From positions 422 through 13,387 of the forward strand of contig DMMZ01000067.1 of NCBI GenBank assembly GCA_003452915.1: 12,966 nucleotides of DNA, in the 5' to 3' direction. Of the stretch, positions 1 through 6,525 are shown in pieces. Each line of letters opens with the position of its first letter. Within the stretch, counting starts at the first letter, position 1. Position numbers and translations under genes: made by a program. Under the pieces are notes generated by a model. It was not told the DNA's origin. It saw only the letters and a list, made by a program, of their open reading frames with translations, and ran no database searches. Source of the stretch: Clostridiales bacterium. Its GTDB lineage: Bacteria; Bacillota; Clostridia; Oscillospirales; CAG-382.

Positions 1-792
1 TATGCTCAAAAACTGCGGTTGTAACAAACGGATTAGGTATTGTACGTCATATATCTTTTCTTGATGATGATTTTAAGAAAAAGCATCCCGAAATGAATTA
101 TTCCAAACGATCGGACAATCCCGATGTTGACAAGGAATTTGGCGATTCTACCGTGTTAAAGCCTGCTTTACAAGACTTTTTTGATGCACATAAGGATTTT
201 CGTTATACGATTTTTATTGGCGATTCGGCTTTCGATAAATACGATCATTATGCAATGTTGTTGAAGGATTTTAAGTTTAAGCGAGCATTAATACCGCTCA
301 ACCAGAGAAACTCAAAGAGTTCAAACAGTAGCTTTGATGAGAACGGAATACCTCTTTGTCCCGTTGATAACACGCCAATGATTTTTCTTGGCAAAAGTAG
401 GTGGAAAGAACCGTTCCGAGCGTTTCAAATGGATTTGTCATAAATCAAAGAAAACAGGTTCTACAAGAATATGCACTTGTGAAAATCCCTGCACCGATTC
501 GAAATACGGACATTGTGTTTATACATATCCAGATAAAAACTTACGATTATATCCCGGTATCGCAAGAGGTACCGAGGAATGGGACCGCATATACAAGCAA
601 CGGACAGTTATTGAACGTACGATTCATTCTTTAAAGTCATCTTTCTGCGTTGATAATCGCAAAACAAGCAATGCGCTTACAACAAAATCAGATTTGCTAC
701 TGGCAGGTATCACGCAACTAATCGGTGTTTTACTTGCCAAAGCAATAGACGATGTTAAACTGTTTCGCAGAGTTCGAAAGATGATTGCCTAA
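1..792 (+). pseudogene. DDE transposase, 5'-truncated by window edge and frameshifted
   Basis: The first frame is open from the left edge (codons from position 3) to the stop at 441-443. The second runs from about 388 to 792. Together they read as one transposase of the IS4/IS1182-like DDE type common in clostridia: GDSAFD at about 216-233 fits the second catalytic Asp, and YKQRTVIER (Glu codon near 613) fits the catalytic Glu region. Between them lies a Cys-rich insert (CTCENPC, then GHC). Reading must move forward by one base near 388-400, where FLGKS in the first frame joins GGKNRSERFKW in the second; this looks like a one-base insertion. Known programmed shifts in IS elements are usually -1, so I read it as decay or a sequence error. 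The N-terminal part, with the first catalytic Asp, lies outside the window. The family call is from memory of similar proteins. Confidence 0.8.
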
Positions 793-824
793 ATTCCACT
801 ACAATAAAATTTGTTTAATTACCA

Positions 825-843
825 ACGATAGCCACGCTGTCGT
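825..843. other. Hairpin after the transposase
   Basis: Arms acgatagc (825-832) and gctgtcgt (836-843) pair over 8 bp, with one G-U pair, around a 3-base loop. It sits 33 bases after the transposase stop and is flanked by aatt on both sides. There is no T-run, so it is not a clear terminator. It may belong to the element's 3' end, but I could not match it to an opposite end because that end is outside the window. Confidence 0.3.
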
Positions 844-984
844 AATTTGCTATGCTTATTCTATTGTATATCTCAACTCTATGCTTCTATATTAATAGTG
901 TTTTTTTAACTTTTGACATTTCCGCTCTTTGGTTATTCTGTACCGCGTTTTTTATTGAGTTTCACAATCATCTAATTTTTAATT

Positions 985-993
985 ATATTATAT
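985..993 (+). repeat. Target-site duplication, left copy
   Basis: atattatat directly abuts the left end and is repeated exactly at 1489-1497. IS1595-type elements are usually described with 8-bp duplications, so the ninth base may be chance in this AT-rich target. Confidence 0.75.
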
Positions 994-1012
994 GGGTATT
1001 AACTAAAATCAG
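994..1012 (+). repeat. Left inverted end of the mini-IS1595
   Basis: gggtattaactaaaatcag matches the reverse complement of 1470-1488 at 16 of 19 positions, including the first nine. The stop codon of the transposase remnant (999-1001) lies inside it. Confidence 0.85.
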
Positions 1013-1397
1013 TAAAAGTCAATGGCGAAGACACAACCACCGCAGAAAGCAATTTATCGAACAAATGACTTTTCGAAAATCGGCGGTTGAATCGATAACA
1101 AAATTCATCAAGATAACGCTGTAAATGTTTCTCGGCAAGTCCGTGAAATGTGCCGTTGACAAACGCTTTAACATTTCTGTACATAACCGTTCCTGCGGTG
1201 CATGACCACTGGTGACGGCAACCTTTGCATTGAGATAATCTTCGCTCGCTTATGTGGTAATATTCAACGCAGCCGCATATCGGGCATACAAATCCATTTT
1301 TCCAGTGTGATTTAAAAAGGTATTCATGACATATTTCTTCATTGAAAAACGTCTCTTGAAACTTTTTGTAGCCTATATTTTCAGCTTTTGCCATCAC
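999..1397 (-). pseudogene. IS1595-family transposase, in-frame internal deletion (132 aa)
   Basis: Residues 1-70 are the N-terminal region of IS1595-type transposases: a zinc ribbon with CPIC at 38-41 and CKGC at 57-60, then RHQWSCTAGTVM. Residues 75-132 are the C-terminal end: VKAFVNGTFHGL, then KHLQRYLDEFCYRFNRR and a final SPLTFTD. The two meet at about residues 72-76, so the whole DDE catalytic core is missing, yet the reading frame is kept. The start can be GTG at 1397 or ATG at 1394, preceded by an aaggcgg-like site; the stop falls in the element's left end. If made, the protein would keep the likely DNA-binding ribbon but could not catalyse transposition. I cannot say whether it is expressed. 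Confidence 0.85.
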
Positions 1398-1469
1398 TTT
1401 TTCCGCCTTTTCCGACTTGATGGCCCTATTTTACAACATTGTTTGTCCGTTATACAGTACTTTCAAAGG

Positions 1470-1488
1470 CTGATTCAAATTAATACCC
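1470..1488 (-). repeat. Right inverted end of the mini-IS1595
   Basis: ctgattcaaattaataccc, which reads GGGTATTAA inward on the minus strand, pairs with the left end at 994-1012 with three mismatches. Confidence 0.85.
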
Positions 1489-1497
1489 ATATTATAT
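1489..1497 (+). repeat. Target-site duplication, right copy
   Basis: atattatat abuts the right end and is identical to 985-993, as expected for a staggered-cut insertion. Confidence 0.75.
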
Positions 1498-1755
1498 TAA
1501 AATATCTATAAATATTATAATTTAAAATGTGATAAAAACAATATAAAATAAATATTTATTATTTTTGGTTTTTTGGTATGCCAGCCTTTCGCTTCCGTTT
1601 AATAAATAAATAATTCCACAATATAAAAAACCTGACAGCAGAAGCTGTGCTTATCTTATGTTAAAGATAAGTATCAAACTATATTTATCTTAAATAATTA
1701 TATAACTTTTTAATAGAAATATCAATGGTAAAGTATATTCTAAATGTTATTCTTT
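1498..1755. other. AT-rich gap without a supported gene
   Basis: Between the mini-IS and the next terminator I see no convincing coding region. One inverted repeat stands out: cttatctt (1650-1657) and aagataag (1664-1671) around a 6-base loop. No T-run follows on either strand, so its role is unknown. Confidence 0.6.
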
Positions 1756-1787
1756 ATAAAAAAGAACAACCCATTTGGATTGTTCTT
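1756..1787 (-). terminator. Intrinsic terminator of the CBM9-like gene
   Basis: On the minus strand an 11-bp stem (arms at 1777-1787 and 1762-1772, one G-U pair) closes a 4-base loop at 1773-1776 and is followed by a run of T (1758-1763 read in reverse). It lies about 20 bases past the stop of the gene at 1808-2866. The plus strand has no T-run after the stem, so it acts in one direction. Confidence 0.9.
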
Positions 1788-1807
1788 AAAAAAGTTATAT
1801 CGTTTTA

Positions 1808-2866
1808 TTATACGCTTTTCTTGTTTTTGATAATGATAACTACTGCGACAGCTGCTATTACAGCAACACCACCGGCAATTACCAACCACCAGTATTCAAA
1901 ACCATCTTTGTCATCAGCGTCGGAAACATCATCGGATGCTGTGTCAGCTACGCTATTATCACTTAATTCTTCGCTTGCAACAACGCTTGTATCGTCTTCA
2001 CTTGTAGGCTCAGAAGCGTCCTCAGAAGTTGCTTCAGAAACTGCGCTTGACTCATCTACACTACTCTCTTCACCGGGAGCAAGATCGCTTTCAAGCTTTA
2101 AAGTAATAAGATTGTTTATGCTCTTATTAGTAAAATAGAAACTTAAATCAACAGTGTCCGCTTTTGTTGCATAACCGGTGCCGACATCGGAAAATCCTAA
2201 AGCAAATCCGACACCCAAAACTGAACCTTCCTCAGGTTTAACACCATTAGCTACTGCAGGTGTTGTTAATTGTTCAAGAGGAATTTTTTGCTCATAACAG
2301 TCATAACCGCCTTCGGATTTTATGTCATAAGCATATGCAGCTTTAGTGCTGATACTGTTAAAGTGATTATCTATAACGTTATCTCCGGTTATAGAATCTT
2401 TAATCATCGTATACTCATACATATATTGTGCTGCGTATAAATCTCCCCAGGACCATCCGCCGTCTTCTCCAGTACCCGTATATTTCTCGAGTGTAGGATC
2501 TTCAGGGCAAATTGCGGTCATAAGGTAATGAGCATTAAATATCCAATGTTCTGCAGCATTATCCATATAAGCCACATGTGGTTCATTACAATCAGCTTTT
2601 ACTAATATGTAGAGATAATCGTTATCCCAACATGCGTAAACTTGAACTTGCTTTTTAAGTCCTGTGGTCATTGTTTCAACTTCAAATATCAAAACATCTT
2701 CTTTGGAATCGGCAATTAACTTGTAACTCTCATCAAGTTCACCGTCAATAATAGGTGCTACAGCAGTTTTCATTACAGTTAAAGTGTCACTGGCTGCCAA
2801 GGTGCTAATCCCAAACATAGGAACAAGAATAACGAGGATACTTAGAAAAATGATAATTTTTTTCAT
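1808..2866 (-). CDS. Secreted, membrane-anchored CBM9-like surface protein
   Basis: This 352-residue protein begins with a signal peptide (KK, then a hydrophobic stretch; likely cleavage after STLAA near residue 25). Residues 35-100 resemble the start of a CBM9-like/DOMON-like beta-sandwich: API-IDGELDESY near 37-48 and ACWDNDYLYILVKAD at 78-92, the usual pattern of carbohydrate- or cofactor-binding domains of this type. The fold appears to extend to about residue 260. Residues 263-321 form a Ser/Glu/Asp/Ala-rich stalk, followed by a membrane helix (326-346) and a KNKK tail. There is no LPXTG sorting motif, so anchoring should be through the helix. The ATG follows an AAGGAG site with 8-base spacing. 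The gene stands alone, with its own promoter and terminator. A role in holding a polysaccharide at the cell surface is an inference; the ligand is unknown, and no catalytic domain is seen. Confidence 0.8.
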   Translation of the reverse strand: MKKIIIFLSILVILVPMFGISTLAASDTLTVMKTAVAPIIDGELDESYKLIADSKEDVLIFEVETMTTGLKKQVQVYACWDNDYLYILVKADCNEPHVAYMDNAAEHWIFNAHYLMTAICPEDPTLEKYTGTGEDGGWSWGDLYAAQYMYEYTMIKDSITGDNVIDNHFNSISTKAAYAYDIKSEGGYDCYEQKIPLEQLTTPAVANGVKPEEGSVLGVGFALGFSDVGTGYATKADTVDLSFYFTNKSINNLITLKLESDLAPGEESSVDESSAVSEATSEDASEPTSEDDTSVVASEELSDNSVADTASDDVSDADDKDGFEYWWLVIAGGVAVIAAVAVVIIIKNKKSV

Positions 2867-2928
2867 TACAAAACTCCTTCATAATTGTATTTTAATTAAC
2901 TTTAACAGTTAAAAAAGCACGTTATTCT

Positions 2929-2965
2929 ATAATTGTAGTTTAATATATATGTTTTCTACAATTAT
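2929..2965. repeat. Perfect 10-bp dyad at the transcript start of the CBM9-like gene
   Basis: ataattgtag (2929-2938) and ctacaattat (2956-2965) are exact reverse complements separated by 17 bases. A further direct copy of the first nine bases, ataattgta, lies at 2881-2889, a few bases upstream of the ribosome site in transcript order. The dyad begins just past the predicted -10 box, so it could be a repressor operator or a leader hairpin. No protein is known to bind it. Confidence 0.6.
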
Positions 2966-2973
2966 TTACCAGT

Positions 2974-3002
2974 ATTGTATCATATTTATAAACAAAATGC
3001 AA
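2974..3002 (-). promoter_or_regulatory. Promoter of the CBM9-like gene
   Basis: On the minus strand the -35 box TTGCAT (2997-3002) is 17 bases from the -10 box TACAAT (2974-2979). The predicted start near 2967 gives a leader of about 100 bases containing the dyad at 2929-2965. Confidence 0.65.
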
Positions 3003-3150
3003 TAGTAGATATAAAAATTCAATAAATTACTGTTATTATATATTTTATGGAAATACCCGTATAATTTGTTCATTAAATTCATTTAATTAAAATTATCGGT
3101 TTAAAGATTAAATATTTCATCATATACAGTTATATTATCAAAAAATCGTG
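3003..3150. other. AT-rich gap, nothing identified
   Basis: No ORF with a ribosome site, no stable hairpin and no repeat that I can support in this part of the 489-base gap between the CBM9-like gene and the AbrB-type gene. Confidence 0.5.
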
Positions 3151-3196
3151 ATAAAGAAAAAGAAGCCAATGAACTGCACTCCTTTCATTAGCTTCT
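3151..3196 (-). terminator. Intrinsic terminator of the AbrB-type gene
   Basis: Minus-strand arms agaagctaatgaa (3184-3196) and ttcattggcttct (3161-3173) pair over 13 bp with one G-U pair, around a 10-base loop, followed by ttttctttat. It lies about 160 bases after the stop at 3356. The gap between holds small inverted repeats (for example agttta 3328-3333 with taaact 3341-3346, and the palindrome tcacgtga at 3303-3310) but no gene that I can support. Confidence 0.8.
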
Positions 3197-3355
3197 GTGG
3201 TTATTATTCTATTAATTTTAACGATATTGTAAAAATATTAATCATTTTTGTAATGCTGACAAATTAATTAAATCTATCTTTGTTGACGTCGGCAATAACA
3301 TTTCACGTGATTGACGAAATGGGTGCAGTTTATTTACAGGTAAACTACTGTTTTA

Positions 3356-3604
3356 TTATGTTCTTATCTTTTCCGCGCAGGTGCGACAGACGCGTAAACT
3401 TCCTATTTCTGTTATCAGCTCTTCCTTTCCTCCGCAGATAACGCAGCATGACATTGTGTTATTTTTCTTAAGAATAATAGCGTCGCTGTCGATAAAAATA
3501 TCGATATTTTGCTTTTGCAAAATTCCAAGTATGTTCCTTGCTTCATACGGTAATGAAATCCTTCCGAATTCATCGATTTTTCTTGTGCATAATAAGTTTT
3601 GCAT
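3356..3604 (-). CDS. AbrB/MazE-type regulator with C-terminal zinc ribbon
   Basis: This 82-residue protein has two parts. Residues 5-48 are a swapped-hairpin AbrB/SpoVT DNA-binding domain (RKIDEFGRISLP at 8-19, then an ILGI helix and an IDIFIDSDAIILKK strand pair). Residues 53-77 carry two Cys pairs (C54/C57 and C73/C76) that should bind zinc. Short clostridial regulators of this build are familiar, but their targets are mostly unknown. The start follows AAAGGAG with suitable spacing. It is transcribed away from the XRE gene at 3740 from a promoter at 3655-3683, so the two may regulate each other. An antitoxin role is possible for AbrB/MazE folds, but no toxin gene is next to it. Confidence 0.85.
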   Translation of the reverse strand: MQNLLCTRKIDEFGRISLPYEARNILGILQKQNIDIFIDSDAIILKKNNTMSCCVICGGKEELITEIGSLRVCRTCAEKIRT

Positions 3605-3654
3605 TTTTTCTCTCCTTTAATTTTTAGTATTTATTTTTATAAAGTGATATTAAT

Positions 3655-3683
3655 AGTATATCATAAATTGAAAATAATATCAA
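3655..3683 (-). promoter_or_regulatory. Promoter of the AbrB-type gene
   Basis: On the minus strand TTGATA (3678-3683) and TATACT (3655-3660) are 17 bases apart. A dyad, tgatat (3645-3650) with atatca (3658-3663), straddles the -10 box, and atatca recurs at 3677-3682 in the -35 region. This layout suits repression, perhaps autoregulation. Confidence 0.65.
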
Positions 3684-3702
3684 TATACTGTTTATTAATT
3701 TT

Positions 3703-3740
3703 TATAATATTTATAGTATACATACAGGAGGTATATACTA
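3703..3740 (+). promoter_or_regulatory. -10 box, candidate operator and ribosome site of the XRE gene
   Basis: TATAAT at 3703-3708 is a good -10 box, but no good -35 box lies 16-18 bases upstream. Just downstream, tagtata (3714-3720) and tatacta (3734-3740) form a 7-bp dyad whose loop contains the ribosome site aggaggt (3726-3732). The dyad could be an operator at the transcript start, or a weak hairpin exposing or masking the ribosome site. Confidence 0.5.
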
Positions 3741-4075
3741 TGAAAGAGATTATAAAAATTGTTGGAGAAAGGTTGCGTTTATATAGAAACAGGGCAGGAT
3801 TAAGTCAAGAGGAACTGGCGGAAAAATCCGGTCTGCATAACACATATATAGGACAATTAGAGCGTGGTGAAAAAAACGCAACATTAGAAAGTATAGAAAA
3901 AGTTGCAAAAGCATTAAACCTTCCGTTCGAAGAATTATTTAAAGGCATCATTCCAGGAGAAATAAAAAATGAAATTCCTCAGGAATGTTACGATATAATA
4001 ATGTCATTATCAGAAAAAGAACAAATTTTTATCTTAGAAATAATTAAGAGAATTATAGAGTACAGAAATATATGA
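3740..4075 (+). CDS. XRE-family helix-turn-helix regulator
   Basis: The start is ATG at 3740, which has a near-perfect AGGAGGT site 7 bases upstream; a longer reading from 3599 has no such support. The protein has 111 residues. Residues 8-66 are a Cro/CI-type HTH domain, with LSQEELAEKSGLHNTYIGQLERG at 21-43 in two segments forming the recognition unit and PFEELF at 62-67 closing it. Residues 80-111 form a helical tail (QECYDIIMSLSEKEQ, then an Ile/Lys-rich helix), probably for dimerisation. It diverges from the AbrB-type gene and ends at a bidirectional terminator. Likely a local or autoregulating repressor; no ligand domain is visible and the targets are unknown. Confidence 0.85.
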   Translation: MKEIIKIVGERLRLYRNRAGLSQEELAEKSGLHNTYIGQLERGEKNATLESIEKVAKALNLPFEELFKGIIPGEIKNEIPQECYDIIMSLSEKEQIFILEIIKRIIEYRNI

Positions 4076-4135
4076 TCTATTTTTTATAAAAAGATTAATA
4101 TTATGAATAAAAAAATAAAACAGAGTAAAAAGTAA

Positions 4136-4178
4136 AACTCCGGATTTTCGAAAGAAATCCGGAGTTAATTTTTTATTA
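4136..4178. terminator. Bidirectional terminator between the XRE gene and melA
   Basis: aactccggattt (4136-4147) and aaatccggagtt (4155-4166) pair perfectly over 12 bp around a 7-base loop. On the plus strand a T-run follows (4169-4174); on the minus strand ttttactttt follows. It serves both converging genes. Confidence 0.9.
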
Positions 4179-5504
4179 TTAATTAAAATGCTTGAACTGA
4201 GGTAAATAATTTTTATTCTGCTCAAACATTTTATCCACCATAAGCTTAATCTCGTCTAAAGTTAAAACAGCTGATGTAAGCGGATCAAAAGCTATTGCGT
4301 AGAATATCTTACGCGGATCACCCTCAAGACTTCCTGCAACTGCAAGCTCCTCACAGCGCGCGCTGGTATTTGTAAGAATGGCAAGCTGATCCGGCAGAGG
4401 TCCTACATGCATTGCTTCCAAACTGTTTTTGGACGCCAATACAGGCACTTCAACGCAGCAGCCGTACGGAAGGTTATCTATAAGATTCTCGTTGCGTACA
4501 TTTCCGTTGAATTTAAACATCTCGTTGTCACCGAAAACAGCGTTGAAAATATATGCTGCGTATTCCTGACCTCTGTTAATATTTATGGTTTCTTGATTCA
4601 TCCAGTCGGTTATACTTTGTCTCCAGGTATCCTTACGGTTTGTATAAGCGTTTAATATATATGCGTATTCGCCAGGATTCCAGTTAGTGCCGTGTGTGCA
4701 ATATTTTTCTATGAGATCGCTACGCTTGCGGTACCACGCATTATATTCGCTATTGTGTCCGCTGGATTCTGTAACATAGTAATCCAAGTTCAAGTACATA
4801 TTATTGCGTACCTGCTCAGCGTTAAGTATCTCAGGCTTGTTCATAGCCTCACGGATGAGGGGATACGCGTCCTTACCGTTCCATTTATATTCAAGGAAAA
4901 ATGCCTGATGGTTGATTCCTGCACAAAGATATGTAATTTCGTCATGCGGAGCACCAATCCAGTTAGCCAGCATTTGAGCTGTACCCTGAACGCTGTGGCA
5001 AAGACCTGTAATCTTCAACTTAGGGAAACGCTCCTGCATTGCACGGCAAAGCATTGCCATGGGGTTTGTATAGTTTAGGAAAACTGCATCGGGGCAATAC
5101 TTTTCGATATCCTTGCAGATATCAAGCATTACGGGAATTGTACGCAATGCACGGAAAATTCCTGCCGGTCCGCGGGTATCGCCTACATTGATGTCTATAC
5201 CATATTTTTTGGGAATGGTAATGTCGTACTTCCAAACCTCAACGTCGCCGGCTAAAATGGTACATAACACACCGTCCGCATCTTTCAAAGCTTCAACACG
5301 GTCTGTTGTAGCAGAAACGGTTGCAGGATAGTTTCCTGCTGCAATAATCTTCTGAACACCCTTGTAAATGGCATCAAGACGTTCGGGGTCAATATCCATC
5401 AGAGCTATATGTGCATCTGCAAAAGCAGGAAATGTGAGCAGATCGGTTACTAAACCACGAGTAAAACCGAAACTACCACCGCCAATAAAAGCAAACTTTT
5501 TCAT
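4179..5504 (-). CDS. melA: Alpha-galactosidase, glycoside hydrolase family 4
   Basis: This 441-residue cytoplasmic enzyme should release galactose from alpha-galactosides such as melibiose, by the NAD- and metal-dependent redox mechanism of family 4. The nucleotide loop is FIGGGSFGF at 6-14, with MDIDPERL at 36-43 matching the end of the second strand. LNYTNPMAM at 143-151, GLCHSVQGT at 167-175 and CAGINHQAFFLE at 194-205 carry the substrate- and metal-binding residues (Cys169 and His199 expected to hold the metal). The close likeness to E. coli MelA as I remember it, including the YVTESSGH and NLPYGCCVEV stretches, favours alpha-galactosidase over alpha-glucosidase. Length is normal for the family. 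The ATG follows an AAAGGAA site. No sugar transporter lies beside it, so uptake must be encoded elsewhere. The divergent AraC gene is the likely regulator. Confidence 0.92.
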   Translation of the reverse strand: MKKFAFIGGGSFGFTRGLVTDLLTFPAFADAHIALMDIDPERLDAIYKGVQKIIAAGNYPATVSATTDRVEALKDADGVLCTILAGDVEVWKYDITIPKKYGIDINVGDTRGPAGIFRALRTIPVMLDICKDIEKYCPDAVFLNYTNPMAMLCRAMQERFPKLKITGLCHSVQGTAQMLANWIGAPHDEITYLCAGINHQAFFLEYKWNGKDAYPLIREAMNKPEILNAEQVRNNMYLNLDYYVTESSGHNSEYNAWYRKRSDLIEKYCTHGTNWNPGEYAYILNAYTNRKDTWRQSITDWMNQETININRGQEYAAYIFNAVFGDNEMFKFNGNVRNENLIDNLPYGCCVEVPVLASKNSLEAMHVGPLPDQLAILTNTSARCEELAVAGSLEGDPRKIFYAIAFDPLTSAVLTLDEIKLMVDKMFEQNKNYLPQFKHFN

Positions 5505-5539
5505 TTATTTAATTCCTTTCTACTTTTTGTTACAAGTTT

Positions 5540-5568
5540 ATAATATTTATTTTTGTGCAAAATGTAAA
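5540..5568 (-). promoter_or_regulatory. Promoter of melA
   Basis: On the minus strand TTTACA (5563-5568) and TATTAT (5540-5545) are 17 bases apart, giving a leader of about 30 bases to the ATG at 5504. Confidence 0.7.
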
Positions 5569-5588
5569 TAGATTTTTGTCTTGAAAAT
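5551..5588 (+). repeat. Paired direct repeats in the melA/araC-type intergenic region
   Basis: ttttgtgcaaaat (5551-5563) and ttttgtcttgaaaat (5574-5588) share TTTTGT followed by AAAAT and start 23 bases apart, about two helix turns. One overlaps the melA promoter and the other lies just upstream of it. They are candidate binding sites for the AraC-type protein, which family members usually bind as direct repeats. Confidence 0.4.
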
Positions 5589-5589
5589 A

Positions 5590-5598
5590 TGGTATAAT
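5590..5598 (+). promoter_or_regulatory. Extended -10 promoter of the AraC-type gene
   Basis: tggtataat gives a perfect TATAAT (5593-5598) preceded by TG, the extended -10 pattern that can work without a good -35 box. The start codon follows 35 bases later, after an aggtg site at 5622-5626. Confidence 0.6.
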
Positions 5599-5633
5599 GT
5601 CGTATATTAAAAATTAATTATAGGTGAAATTAT

Positions 5634-6518
5634 ATGTTAATAACCCACGATAGAGATGTTTATTATACAAACACCAAGCAAAACAGTGACCTTATCCCGT
5701 ATATAGCCGGACATGAACAATGCAAAAACAATCATAGCTGGGGGCCAGGTATAAGGGATTATCATCTTGTGCATTACATTCATAAAGGTAAAGGCATTTT
5801 CCATGCAGACGGTAGAGAATATCATCTAAAAGAAGGTCAGATGTTCTTCATATTCCCCGGCAATATTTCTTATTACGTTGCGGATGAGCTTGATCCGTGG
5901 GAATATTACTGGTTAGGTTTTGGAGGCGGAAGTGCGAATCAGCTTTTATGTCAGGTGGGTGTAACACAGCAAAACCCGATTTTCAACTGCATGAATAAAC
6001 CACAAATGGTTCATTGCCTGCAATCCATGATACAAAATTATAACAACAACCCTTCTCATCTAATGCGTTTTACTGGGTTAATGTACACCTTTATATCCTA
6101 TCTTATGGACGAATGTCTTGATAGCGTACCCTCATTGAGAAGTACAGACCAGTATTTTAATCGTGCAGCGGAATACATAGGACAAAATTACAGCCACTCT
6201 TTAACAGTGGAAGAAGTGGCTGACTTTGTAGGTATTGACAGAAAATATCTTTTTTTTATTTTTAAAAAGAACTGCAGTCTATCACCTAAGGATTATATTA
6301 TTAAATTTCGAATGGATAAAGCCTGCGAGCTTATGGGAAACAAAGCTTTGTCCATCAGCACAATCGCCCATTCGGTCGGTTATAGTGACGCATTGCTATT
6401 CTCAAAAATGTTTAAAAAAAGTCTTGGTAAATCTCCTACAGATTATCGAAAAGCAAACACACAATTTTCCGAAAAAACCATTGGTGTTTATCTGTCTAAA
6501 GATGAGGGATGCTGTTAG
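5634..6518 (+). CDS. AraC-family transcription regulator, probable controller of melA
   Basis: This 294-residue protein has the usual layout of sugar-responsive AraC regulators. Residues 20-95 form a cupin-like effector domain (GPGIRDYHLVHYIHKGKG at 37-54, GREYHLKEGQMFFIFPG at 60-76). A helical linker follows, and residues 175-273 hold two helix-turn-helix units: LTVEEVADFVGIDRKYLFFIFK at about 190-211 in two segments, and ISTIAHSVGYSDALLFSKMFKK at about 241-262, closing with KSPTDYRK. The tail ends in EGCC. Transcribed away from melA across a 129-base gap with paired repeats, it most likely activates melA in response to an alpha-galactoside or its product; the effector is an inference. It converges on the synthetase gene with only seven bases between the stops and no visible terminator. 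Confidence 0.88.
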   Translation: MLITHDRDVYYTNTKQNSDLIPYIAGHEQCKNNHSWGPGIRDYHLVHYIHKGKGIFHADGREYHLKEGQMFFIFPGNISYYVADELDPWEYYWLGFGGGSANQLLCQVGVTQQNPIFNCMNKPQMVHCLQSMIQNYNNNPSHLMRFTGLMYTFISYLMDECLDSVPSLRSTDQYFNRAAEYIGQNYSHSLTVEEVADFVGIDRKYLFFIFKKNCSLSPKDYIIKFRMDKACELMGNKALSISTIAHSVGYSDALLFSKMFKKSLGKSPTDYRKANTQFSEKTIGVYLSKDEGCC

Positions 6519-6525
6519 ATAAGAA

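Larger units (their letters stand above)
994..1488. mobile_element. Internally deleted IS1595-type element (495 bp)
   Basis: The element has inverted ends beginning GGG, is flanked by a perfect 9-bp direct repeat, and carries on the minus strand an ORF made of the first and last parts of an IS1595-family transposase. Full elements of this family are usually around 1 kb with a transposase near 300 residues; here only 132 remain and the catalytic core is gone. It should therefore be unable to move by itself, though a full-length relative could move it in trans because both ends look intact. The flanking duplication suggests a genuine insertion. Whether the deletion came before or after insertion cannot be told. 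Confidence 0.85.

Noticed and set aside
852..1124. Plus-strand ORF of 90 codons spanning the left end of the mini-IS
   Set aside because: Hydrophobic, AT-driven reading with no ribosome site; it crosses the element boundary and lies opposite the recognisable transposase tail.
1725..2138. Plus-strand ORF of 137 codons opposite the CBM9-like gene
   Set aside because: It mirrors the repetitive Ser/Asp codons of the stalk on the other strand and crosses the terminator hairpin; no ribosome site.
3356..4075. Toxin-antitoxin reading of the AbrB and XRE genes
   Set aside because: Both folds occur in antitoxins, but both genes here encode DNA-binding proteins and no toxin-like partner is adjacent.
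4407..5331. Several plus-strand ORFs opposite melA
   Set aside because: Antisense to a family-typical enzyme, with no ribosome sites and no family features.
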